Shown here piece by piece: positions 7,001 through 13,758 of a DNA stretch of 19,520 nucleotides. Source of the DNA: JBCBJX01 sp964342855 (lineage in GTDB: Bacteria; Pseudomonadota; Alphaproteobacteria; Caulobacterales; Parvularculaceae); assembly GCA_964342855.1 (NCBI GenBank), contig CAYFIB010000044.1, positions 1-19,520 on the forward strand, given 5' to 3'. Both the position numbers and the translations under genes were made by a program. The notes under the pieces are model-generated. The model was given only the letters and a program-made list of their open reading frames with translations. It was not told the DNA's origin and did no database searches. Position 1 is the stretch's first letter, and every line of letters starts with the position of its first letter.

Positions 7001-7266
7001 CCGGGGTCATTCTGCTCGCGACAGCCGTTGGGCTGCTGATCGGGTTTGTCATCGGCCGTATGCGCGGCGGGGGAGGGACGCCGGCGCTGTCGCCTGACGC
7101 CCTTGATGCAGAAATCGCGAAGCTGCCCGGCGATGTCCGGGGGCGGATCGATATGCTATTGCGCGAGGGTCAGGTTATCGCCGCCATCAAAGAAATGCGC
7201 GCGGCGAGCGGTCTCGGCCTGCGCGATGCGAAGGCGGTCGTGGATCGGCTGAAGGCGCAAAGCTAG
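6997..7266 (+). CDS. Membrane-anchored protein with ribosomal L7/L12 C-terminal-like domain
   Basis: The 89-residue product starts with one membrane helix (ILLATAVGLLIGFVIGRM, residues about 4-21). A Gly-rich linker follows, then a domain at about 50-87 (REGQVIAAIKEMRAASGLGLRDAKAVVDRL) that closely resembles the L7/L12 C-terminal motif around IKxVRxxTGLGLKEAKxLV. In L7/L12 this surface contacts elongation factors; here, tethered at the membrane and without an N-terminal dimerisation domain, the role is unknown. It overlaps the DUF4112 gene by four bases (ATGA). The palindromic repeat begins directly at the next base after its TAG stop. Confidence 0.8.
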   Translation: MTGVILLATAVGLLIGFVIGRMRGGGGTPALSPDALDAEIAKLPGDVRGRIDMLLREGQVIAAIKEMRAASGLGLRDAKAVVDRLKAQS

Positions 7267-7410
7267 CGTCATCCCGGCCGTTACACGCGTCCGAGCCCGA
7301 AGGGCTCGGCGAACGCGTGTTAGAGCCGGGACCCATCTCGAATGTCATCACCGTGTGGAGAGCGTCCGAGATGGGTCCCGGATAACCGCTTCGCGGTTTC
7401 CGGGATGACG
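7267..7410. repeat. Palindromic repeat, copy 3 (inverted, longer)
   Basis: The element starts cgtcatcccgg and ends cgggatgacg. The right part (gacccat complement to ccgcttcgcggtttccgggatgacg) is the reverse complement of the left part of copies 1 and 2, so this copy is inverted. It is about 40 bp longer, carrying cgagccc-gaa-gggctcg and acgcgt/acgcgt arms plus a pair of gatgggtcccgg/ccgggacccatc-type arms. It fills the convergent junction between the L7/L12-like gene and the phosphotransferase gene, leaving one side no spacer, and may serve as a two-way terminator. Confidence 0.85.
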
Positions 7411-7423
7411 ACTTTGTTGGGCC

Positions 7424-8488
7424 TTAAGCCCCCGCCTTTTGCGCAAAGCTCCACGCATATTCCGCCAGCGGACGGACCTGCGCGCCGGTTTTCTTCGCCT
7501 GGTCGGACGAGGCGTTGCCGTCGAGGCCGCGCTTGTAGACGCCCTGAATGATCGAGGCGATGCGGAACATGTTGTAGGCGAGGCAGAAGTCGAGATCGGG
7601 AATTTCCGAGCGCCCGGTCTTTTCGCCATAGCGCGCGACGACATCCTCCACGTTCGGGATGTTCAGCTCTTTCAGGTCCGAGCCGAGGAGCCCGCCGCGC
7701 ACGTCCGACGGGAAAAACCATGCCATCAGATAGTAAGTGAAGTCCGCCAGAGGATGGCCAAGGGTGGAGAGCTCCCAGTCGAGGACGCCGATCACCTTCG
7801 GCTCGCTCATGTGCATGATCATGTTGTCGAGGCGGAAGTCTCCGTGAACGACGGAGGTTTCATCACCCGCCGGAATGGCCGTCGGCAGCCACTCGATAAG
7901 CTTGTCCATTTCCGCGATTTCGTCCGTCTCCGCAGCCTTGTACTGCTTCGACCAGCGACCGATCTGGCGTTCGAAATAGTTGCCGGACTTGCCATAGTCC
8001 TCGAGGCCGACGGCCTTATAGTCGACCGTATGCAGATGGCTGAGAGCGTCGACGGCGGCGTAGACGATGCCCGGGCGGTCCGCCGCGTCAAGCTGGGGCA
8101 GACGCGCGTCCCAGAAGATGCGGCCGTCGAGGAAATCCATGATGAAAAACGCCGTGCCGATGACCTCTTCATCCTCGCAGAGGCAATAGGTCTTTGGCAC
8201 CGGGAATTTATCCTTCGCGAGCGCCGTCATCACGCGATATTCGCGATCCACAGCGTGGGCGGAGGGAAGAAGCTTCCCCGGCGGCTTGCGGCGGAGGACG
8301 TATTTCTTTCGCGGCGTCGTCAAAAGGTAGGTCGGGTTCGACTGCCCGCCCTTGAACTGCTGAACCGTCAGCGGGCCTTCATATCCCGTCACGTGTTCCT
8401 GCATGTAGGCGTCGAGCGCGCCCTCATCGAATTTCAGGCGCTCGGGCGTTTCCTGAACGCCGGTGAAGAGGTCTTGTTCGTCAGCCAT
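7424..8488 (-). CDS. APH-fold phosphotransferase (ACAD10-N-terminal-like)
   Basis: The product is about 354 residues and belongs to the aminoglycoside phosphotransferase/choline kinase-like fold. N-lobe features include FKGGQSNPTYLL as the nucleotide loop and KYVLRRKPPG with the ATP-contact lysine. The C-lobe shows the catalytic loop VVHGDFRLDNMIMH and the metal motif IGVLDWELSTLGHPLADFTY. This pattern is that of the ACAD10 N-terminal kinase-like family often found near acyl-CoA dehydrogenases, not that of antibiotic-resistance enzymes. The frame is open to 8539, but the ATG at 8488 is chosen: it overlaps the hydrolase stop by eight bases and is preceded by GGGAG. The phosphorylated substrate is unknown; hydroxyacyl-CoA is a guess from the family. 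Confidence 0.88.
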   Translation of the reverse strand: MADEQDLFTGVQETPERLKFDEGALDAYMQEHVTGYEGPLTVQQFKGGQSNPTYLLTTPRKKYVLRRKPPGKLLPSAHAVDREYRVMTALAKDKFPVPKTYCLCEDEEVIGTAFFIMDFLDGRIFWDARLPQLDAADRPGIVYAAVDALSHLHTVDYKAVGLEDYGKSGNYFERQIGRWSKQYKAAETDEIAEMDKLIEWLPTAIPAGDETSVVHGDFRLDNMIMHMSEPKVIGVLDWELSTLGHPLADFTYYLMAWFFPSDVRGGLLGSDLKELNIPNVEDVVARYGEKTGRSEIPDLDFCLAYNMFRIASIIQGVYKRGLDGNASSDQAKKTGAQVRPLAEYAWSFAQKAGA

Positions 8489-9407
8489 GGGCCTCGCTCC
8501 CGTCTGCGGGTTTCGGGAAATGCATCTGATGAAACTCAAAAAATCCAGCGAGAACTGCAGCGGCGTCCTCCAACTGGGGATAATGGCCGACGGTCGGCAG
8601 GAGGACGCCGTCGGCGTCCGGGACCGTCTCCATATAGGCCTTATAGAGATGTTCGCCGGAGACGGGGTCGAGGGCGCCGTCGATGAGGCGGAGGGGAACG
8701 CGCGCTTCTTTGAGGGCGCCGACCCAGCGATCGTAGTTCAGAATGCGCTGGCGCATGTAGTCGATCAGCTGGTGCATGCGCAGATTGCCGGCGTTCTCGG
8801 CGATGAGCGACCAGTCCTCGGCGAGGTCCTGCGCGCTCGGCTGGCTGTCGGGCCCGAACACCTCGCGGAAGGACTTTGAGAAGCTCCGCTCGGACATGAG
8901 GCGCGTGACAAGGAAGCCGAAAGGGCTCGCGAGCAGGGTCTGAATGAGCCGCGGCCGGTGCTCGCCCGGAATAAGCCCGCCATTGAGGAAGACGAACGAA
9001 CGGAAGGCCGCCTTCGCCGAGCCTTCGTTCGTGCGCGCCAGCAGCTCCTGTGCGACGGTGTCGCCATAGTCGTGGGCGAGAACATGCGCTTCGTTGACGC
9101 CCAGATGGGCGAGCAGCGCCTCATAGTCATCCGCCTGTTTCGTCAGCAGATACTCCGCCAGCGGTTTATCGGAGAGCCCGAAGCCGAGCATGTCCATGGC
9201 GATGACGCGATAGCGCGCAGCGAGTGCGCTCCAGACGCGCCGCCAGTCCCATGAGGATGTCGGGAAGCCGTGAATGAGGAGGAGGGCGGGGGCGCTCTCC
9301 GCGCCGTCGGTCCAGAACTTCAGCGTGCGGCCTTCGCAGACGAAGTCCTGCGCGGAGGCGCGCCAGGCGGCGAGGGAGGAGACGTCCGCGCTCACAGCGC
9401 TCTCCAT
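8481..9407 (-). CDS. MEST-like alpha/beta hydrolase
   Basis: The 308-residue alpha/beta hydrolase carries the oxyanion segment LLIHGFPTSSWDW (about 43-55) and the nucleophile elbow AHDYGDTVAQELL with Asp113. An Asp at that site is the epoxide hydrolase/dehalogenase type. The general-acid side shows GALDPVSG, and the His is in VGHYPQLED. The run HDYGDTVAQELL, LNGGLIPGEHRP, RWVGAL and HYPQLED matches mammalian MEST (mesoderm-specific transcript) much better than typical haloalkane dehalogenases. The substrate is unknown. The ATG at 9407 overlaps purD's end by 16 bases with a weak ribosome site; a GTG at 9395 that overlaps the purD stop as GTGA and has GGAGAG upstream is an alternative start. 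Confidence 0.88.
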   Translation of the reverse strand: MESAVSADVSSLAAWRASAQDFVCEGRTLKFWTDGAESAPALLLIHGFPTSSWDWRRVWSALAARYRVIAMDMLGFGLSDKPLAEYLLTKQADDYEALLAHLGVNEAHVLAHDYGDTVAQELLARTNEGSAKAAFRSFVFLNGGLIPGEHRPRLIQTLLASPFGFLVTRLMSERSFSKSFREVFGPDSQPSAQDLAEDWSLIAENAGNLRMHQLIDYMRQRILNYDRWVGALKEARVPLRLIDGALDPVSGEHLYKAYMETVPDADGVLLPTVGHYPQLEDAAAVLAGFFEFHQMHFPKPADGSEAHG

Positions 9408-10663
9408 CCGATATCGCGGCGGTGGAAGCCTTCCGGCCAGTCGATCGCGTCGACGCCGGCGTAGGCGCGGGCGACGGCGTCTTTCAGGGTCGCCGCCGTG
9501 GCGGTGACGTTCAGCACACGCCCGCCACTTGCGACGATGGCGCCTTCCCTCTCCGCCGTGCCGGCGTGAAAGACCTCGACCCCCGGCAGGGCGCCCGCCG
9601 CGTCCAGTCCGCGGATGACTGAGCCTTTTTCATACCCGTCCGGATACCCCTTCGCCGCCATGACGACGAGGGCGCAGGCTTCGTCCGACCAGGCGAAGCT
9701 CTGGCCGGTGAGATCGCCTTCCGCCGCCGCCATCAGCACCGGCGCGAGATCGGACTTCAGGAGCCGCATCATCACCTGACATTCGGGGTCGCCGAAACGG
9801 GCGTTGAACTCGATCAGCTTCGGCCCGTCCGCGCCGATCATCAGCCCGGCGTAGAGAACGCCGCGATAGGGCGCGCCGCGCGCGGCGAGGGCGTCGACCG
9901 TCGGTTGGATGATGGTGTCGATCGTCTGTTGACGAACGGCGTCGGTGAAGACGGGCGCGGGGGTGTAGACGCCCATGCCGCCGGTGTTCGGGCCTTCGTC
10001 GCCATCGAAGGCCCGTTTGTGATCCTGAGAGCCGATCATGGGGAGAACGCGTTCGCCGTCGCAGATCGCAAAAAAGCTCGCTTCCTCGCCGTCGAGGATG
10101 TCTTCCAGCACCACGCGCGAGCCCGCTTCGCCGAAGCGCCCGGCGAACATCTCCTCCGTCGCGCGGATCGTCTCCTCGATCGACGTGGCGACGACGACGC
10201 CCTTACCCGCGGCGAGACCGTCCGCTTTCACCACCAGAGGTCGGCCGACGTTCTCGATGTAGGCGAGGGCGCAAGCGAGATCATCGAACGCGCCGCTCGC
10301 CGCCGTCGGGACGCCCGCCTCGGCGGCGATCTCCTTCATGAAGGCTTTGGAGGCTTCGATGCGCGCCGCCTCTTCTGAAGGGCCGAAGCAGGGGATGTCG
10401 ATCTCCTCCAGCCGGTCGGCGATCCCTTCGGCGAGGGGCGCTTCCGGGCCGACGACGACGAGGTCCGGATACTGAACGCTCGCCCAGGCGACGAGGTTCG
10501 CGACATCGTGAGCGGGCGTGTCGAGGATTTCGACTTTCGGGCCGAGCGCCGCCATGCCCGGATTGCCCGGCGCGATGGTAAGTTTCTCGACCGCGTCCTC
10601 GCTCGCGAGTTTCCAGGCGAGGGCGTGTTCTCGGCCACCGGCGCCGATGAGAAAGATGTGCAT
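9392..10663 (-). CDS. purD: Phosphoribosylamine-glycine ligase (GAR synthetase)
   Basis: PurD joins glycine to phosphoribosylamine with ATP, the second step of purine synthesis, in the cytoplasm. The 423 residues are the normal length. The N-terminal domain shows IGAGGREHALAWKLA and APGNPGMA (ribose phosphate contacts); the ATP-grasp domain shows KADGLAAGKGVVVA and HKRAFDGDEGPNTGGMGVYTP; EFNARFGDPECQVMM provides metal ligands. The ATG at 10663 follows GAACGAGG. The downstream hydrolase gene overlaps its end. The upstream neighbour is divergent, with about 98 bases between. Confidence 0.97.
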   Translation of the reverse strand: MHIFLIGAGGREHALAWKLASEDAVEKLTIAPGNPGMAALGPKVEILDTPAHDVANLVAWASVQYPDLVVVGPEAPLAEGIADRLEEIDIPCFGPSEEAARIEASKAFMKEIAAEAGVPTAASGAFDDLACALAYIENVGRPLVVKADGLAAGKGVVVATSIEETIRATEEMFAGRFGEAGSRVVLEDILDGEEASFFAICDGERVLPMIGSQDHKRAFDGDEGPNTGGMGVYTPAPVFTDAVRQQTIDTIIQPTVDALAARGAPYRGVLYAGLMIGADGPKLIEFNARFGDPECQVMMRLLKSDLAPVLMAAAEGDLTGQSFAWSDEACALVVMAAKGYPDGYEKGSVIRGLDAAGALPGVEVFHAGTAEREGAIVASGGRVLNVTATAATLKDAVARAYAGVDAIDWPEGFHRRDIGWRAL

Positions 10664-10761
10664 AATGCCTCGTTCTCCAGCGTGGGCGGCTGGAGCTTGC
10701 GTCGTGAAGGTCCCTCTTCTAACGGGCGGCGGGGCGCGATCAACGCAGGCGCGCAGGGTTT

Positions 10762-11673
10762 ATGAAAAGCCTGCGTGATGTGGGGCGGGAAAGGAGCGCC
10801 GGTCCGGTGAAGGGCGCGGCTTGGGCCGAGACGAAGCTGGCGAAAGCGTTTCGCCGGCGCGCACGCTTTGCGCGCCGGGCGGCGGGCGTGTGGGCGTCGC
10901 GCGCGCTGGAATCGCTCGCCGCGCGGCCGCGCGCGCGCCGGGGGCTCGTCGGCGGGCTCGTCATCGCGCTCCATCTGGTGTTCTTCACGGCGATCTTCCA
11001 CTCCTTCCATGTCGACCCGCCGCCGCCCTTCGACGCCATCATCATCGAATTTTTCGAGCCGCCGCCCGACGCCGCGAGCGAGCTTGAGGACGAAGCTGAG
11101 GAAGAGGCCGTCGAAACCGAGATCGAGGCCGAGCGCCGAATCGCGCCGGAAGAAGAAGACGAAGAGGCGGTCGAGGAAACCGAGGACGAGGAGCTGCGCC
11201 CGCAGGACGAAGACCCGCCGCTGCGTCGCGCCTTCTCCATTGAAAATCTGCCTGTTCCTTCGCGCAGCCGGGTGGTGGAGGCGATCCCGGGCGTCGTTTG
11301 CGTCCGTGTCGGCGGGGAGGACAGCGTCAGCGCCATCTACTGCCCGCATTATGATCGCGGCACCTGGGTGCGCGAGGCGGGCGAGCTGCGCCGCGTCCGC
11401 CGCAACCCGACCCTCGACGACATCCGCGGCCCGCCCGTCCCGCAGGAGGTCCGCGATCTCGAACGCTTCCGCCGAGAGGGCCGCACGCTCCGTCGCACGC
11501 AGGGCCTTTCAGGCAACGACACGCGCAGCGTCGCGGGCCTTGGCGATTCGCCCGTTCCCGAACTCCACCCGCTGCCCACCCCCAGCTGGGCCCGCGACCG
11601 CGCCGAAGTCGGCGACCGCGAACGCATCGAGCGCGAGTACGAAGAGGCGGCGGAGGAGGATGAGGACGGGTGA
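10762..11673 (+). CDS. Single-pass membrane protein with acidic, TonB-like N-terminal build
   Basis: I do not recognise a family over the full 303 residues. A very basic cytoplasmic part (1-60, about 15 Arg) precedes one membrane helix (about 61-82, GLVGGLVIALHLVFFTAIFH). Then come DPPPPFDAIIIEFFEPPPD, reminiscent of the proline segment behind TonB's helix, and a strongly acidic stretch (about 105-151, mostly Glu/Asp). A C-terminal region with Cys180 and Cys194 and a charged tail (REYEEAAEEDEDG) follows. No TonB C-terminal domain is seen, so energy transduction is not claimed. A GTG at 10807 with AAAGGAG ten bases upstream is a good alternative to the ATG at 10762. It is divergent from purD. 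Confidence 0.7.
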   Translation: MKSLRDVGRERSAGPVKGAAWAETKLAKAFRRRARFARRAAGVWASRALESLAARPRARRGLVGGLVIALHLVFFTAIFHSFHVDPPPPFDAIIIEFFEPPPDAASELEDEAEEEAVETEIEAERRIAPEEEDEEAVEETEDEELRPQDEDPPLRRAFSIENLPVPSRSRVVEAIPGVVCVRVGGEDSVSAIYCPHYDRGTWVREAGELRRVRRNPTLDDIRGPPVPQEVRDLERFRREGRTLRRTQGLSGNDTRSVAGLGDSPVPELHPLPTPSWARDRAEVGDRERIEREYEEAAEEDEDG

Positions 11674-11715
11674 GGGCGGCTTCCGTTTCGCCCGCCGCAG
11701 AGCCATGGTGCGCGG

Positions 11716-12543
11716 ATGATGACGCCCGAACAGATCGACGCTGAGTTCCGGAGACTGGAGCCCGTTTGTCGGGGCGATCCGGAATCCGATGATTACTGGT
11801 CGGCGTTGCGGAAGCTGGCGGTCGAGTCGCCTACGGGCGGTTTCCCAGTGGCGGTGAACTGGACGGGATCAAGCGCGTCGAACGAACGCGCGCTCGGCCT
11901 CGATTTTCTGAATTGCGTCGCTCACAAACTAACTGAGGAAGAAACGCGCGCCGCCCGTCTAGCCTGCGGCGCCGCGTTATCTTGCGAGGATGATGGCGTC
12001 ATCATCGCCGCTCTCGCCGCCCTTGGGCATCTCAACGGATACGAAGAAGTTCTGAACTGCGCGACGAAACACTGGACGTCCGCTAACGCCGACATCCGAT
12101 ACTATTCCGTGTTCGCAATGACGGGCTCGGCGGACGAGTCGCCGGCCGTGGCTGAGATTCTCCTGTCATTGATGACCGACAGCGACGGCGACGTACGCGA
12201 CTGGGCGACCTTCGCCATCGGGACGCAATCGGAGATCGACACGCCGGAAGTCCGCGACGCGCTTCGAGCGAGGCTGAGCGACCAACATGATGAAACGCGG
12301 GCGGAAGCGATGGCCGGGCTGGCGAAGCGAGGCGACCGAAGCGTGCTGCCGTCGCTCATCGAAGCCTTTACTCCAGACGCCGACGGCGAGCTTTCGTATT
12401 GGGACCGGCAACTGGAAGCCGCGGCGTATCTGGCCGATCCAGCGCTTTATCCGCTCTTGGCGGACATCGACGGCGATGGTTCCGAGTTGTTGAACACGGC
12501 CCGCGACGCCTGTCGAACGGACGTCGCGCCAGAGATAGTATGA
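11716..12543 (+). CDS. HEAT-repeat protein of unknown function
   Basis: The 275-residue protein is built of alpha-helical repeats. Clear units are at about 105-135 (YEEVLNCATKHWTSANADIRYYSVFAMTG), about 140-170 (VAEILLSLMTDSDGDVRDWATFAIG) and about 178-210 (EVRDALRARLSDQHDETRAEAMAGLAKRGDRSVLPSL). The D-x-D-VRxxA pattern is typical of PBS-lyase/HEAT repeats. Such repeats form protein-binding scaffolds; no catalytic domain is seen. It is somewhat less GC-rich than its neighbours. The start is ATG at 11716 or 11719, both with weak ribosome sites. It follows the membrane protein gene by 42 bases in the same direction. Confidence 0.78.
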   Translation: MMTPEQIDAEFRRLEPVCRGDPESDDYWSALRKLAVESPTGGFPVAVNWTGSSASNERALGLDFLNCVAHKLTEEETRAARLACGAALSCEDDGVIIAALAALGHLNGYEEVLNCATKHWTSANADIRYYSVFAMTGSADESPAVAEILLSLMTDSDGDVRDWATFAIGTQSEIDTPEVRDALRARLSDQHDETRAEAMAGLAKRGDRSVLPSLIEAFTPDADGELSYWDRQLEAAAYLADPALYPLLADIDGDGSELLNTARDACRTDVAPEIV

Positions 12544-12550
12544 CCTTATG

Positions 12551-12569
12551 GCGCTCGCCGGCTGAGCGC
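12551..12569. terminator. Possible hairpin between convergent genes
   Basis: Arms gcgctc and gagcgc pair around a seven-base loop, eight bases past the HEAT gene stop and 48 bases before the TetR gene's end. No T-run follows on either strand, so this is a weak call; it would suit a two-way or Rho-assisted end. Confidence 0.3.
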
Positions 12570-12616
12570 GGGCCTCACAAAACGATGTTGCGGAAGGGAA
12601 AGAGCTTCTACAAGTT

Positions 12617-13219
12617 TCATCCAACCCGTTTCTGCTTAAGCAGTGTCCCGTGTAACGCGTCCTTTATTACCGACGCGGTTTTTCGCTTCGGCCATCTGCG
12701 ATCCGTGACCAGAAGGTCCCAGACCTGCACCGACGTGATTGCCCAGACGTAGTCTGCAGCGTCGGACGGGGTCCATGGAGCTTTGAGGGCGTCGTCGTTC
12801 TTGATCGATGTCATGAGGGTGCGAAGCCAGGATCGCAGATCGCTCATGCGATCCTCCCACGCGGCGGCGGCTTCCTGGTCCGTGGCGCGGAGTCGTACGA
12901 GATCGCGCGCGACGGTAATGATCTTCGGGACGAAGTTGAACCAGGCAGTCAGGGCGAGATCGAAGCGTGTCGCCGGGTCCGGATGATCCAGCGCCTCGAA
13001 GAACTGCTCCTTGATCGCCAGTCGGTCATCGGCTCGCTTGACGAGCTGCATCAGGAGGCCGCCGCGACTGTTGAAGTGCAGGTAGACGGCCTGCCGACTG
13101 ACGCCGGCGTTTTTCGCGATCTCCGCGACGGAAATCTCGGCGCCGCGTTCCGCGATCAGATCCCAGGCTGCGTCCAGAATTTCGGTTTCGGTCCGTCGTG
13201 ACCGGCTGTTTCTTGACAC
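12617..13219 (-). CDS. TetR/AcrR family transcriptional regulator
   Basis: The 200-residue protein has the TetR N-terminal DNA-binding domain: ILDAAWDLIAERG then helix-turn-helix at about 29-49 (ISVAEIAKNAGVSRQAVYLHF). A ligand-binding C-terminal domain follows that I cannot assign to a known effector. The only usable start in this frame is GTG at 13219, because an in-frame TGA lies two codons upstream; this start sits inside the first operator palindrome. The gene is divergent from the DUF1330-like gene, with 48 bases between. It very probably represses that gene and itself by binding the two palindromes. Confidence 0.92.
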   Translation of the reverse strand: MSRNSRSRRTETEILDAAWDLIAERGAEISVAEIAKNAGVSRQAVYLHFNSRGGLLMQLVKRADDRLAIKEQFFEALDHPDPATRFDLALTAWFNFVPKIITVARDLVRLRATDQEAAAAWEDRMSDLRSWLRTLMTSIKNDDALKAPWTPSDAADYVWAITSVQVWDLLVTDRRWPKRKTASVIKDALHGTLLKQKRVG

Positions 13220-13226
13220 GTGTCAA
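13213..13226. promoter_or_regulatory. Perfect 14-bp palindromic operator (site 1)
   Basis: The sequence ttgacacgtgtcaa is its own reverse complement. It includes a TTGACA that, with TAGTTT 16 bases later, makes a fair -35/-10 promoter for the DUF1330-like gene. It also contains the GTG start of the TetR gene. It is the expected TetR-type binding site. Confidence 0.75.
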
Positions 13227-13237
13227 AATTCCATTAG

Positions 13238-13251
13238 TTTACACGCGTAAA
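13238..13251. promoter_or_regulatory. Imperfect palindromic operator (site 2)
   Basis: The sequence tttacacgcgtaaa repeats the TTnACACGyGTnAA pattern of site 1 with one pair of mismatches. Its centre is 25 bases from that of site 1, about two and a half helical turns. It lies just behind the proposed -10 box of the DUF1330-like gene. Confidence 0.65.
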
Positions 13252-13267
13252 GAAAGCAGGTTTCGCC

Positions 13268-13717
13268 ATGACAGACAAACAGGATCGTGACGCGGTCATC
13301 GCGCGGTTGATTGACTGGTACGGGAACGGCCAAGACGGTTCCGCGCCGACCAAGGAGCAATGGCGCCGAACGCTTGAGAGCCTTACGGAAGGCCCACTGA
13401 CGCTCGTCAACCTCTTCAAGCTGCGTGAAAAGGCGCAGTACTCGGACACCAAAGAAAAAGTCAGCGGGCAGGAGGCTTTTGATCGGTATGCGAGCGTCAG
13501 CGTTCCCGCCATGGAGCGCGCAGGGGGCGCTTTTTTATATCTCGGTCCGTTCGCCGGAACCTTCCTCGGTGAAGATGAAGACTGGGATATGGTTGTGATC
13601 GGCCAATACCCGGACGTTTCGAACCTGTTGAAACTCTTCGAAGACCCGCTTTATCGCGACGCCTTCCATCACCGAACGGCGGCGTGTCTGCGTCAGAAGG
13701 TGTATGTCGGCGGCTAG
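13268..13717 (+). CDS. DUF1330-like protein
   Basis: The 149-residue protein has the ferredoxin-like, dimeric alpha/beta-barrel pattern of DUF1330 proteins: LTLVNLFKLREKAQYS near the first strand, EAFDRYASVSVPAMERAGGAFLYLGPFAGTFLGE in the middle, WDMVVIGQYPDVSNLLKLFEDPLYRDAFHHRTAAC near the end. The family is uncharacterised; related folds include small monooxygenases and stress-response proteins. The ATG at 13268 has a modest AGCAGG upstream. Shared operators with the divergent TetR gene suggest it is induced by that regulator's ligand. Confidence 0.82.
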   Translation: MTDKQDRDAVIARLIDWYGNGQDGSAPTKEQWRRTLESLTEGPLTLVNLFKLREKAQYSDTKEKVSGQEAFDRYASVSVPAMERAGGAFLYLGPFAGTFLGEDEDWDMVVIGQYPDVSNLLKLFEDPLYRDAFHHRTAACLRQKVYVGG

Positions 13718-13758
13718 CCCGGTTTTCTTCACCGTCGGGGCTCGGTAAAAACGGCGGC

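Noticed and set aside
7424..8488. Antibiotic (aminoglycoside) phosphotransferase
   Set aside because: The catalytic loop and LDWELSTLGHPLADF segment fit the ACAD10-like family, and nothing nearby suggests resistance.
7439..8686. Rightward open frame of 415 codons opposite the phosphotransferase and hydrolase
   Set aside because: It crosses two real genes on the other strand and shows no domain.
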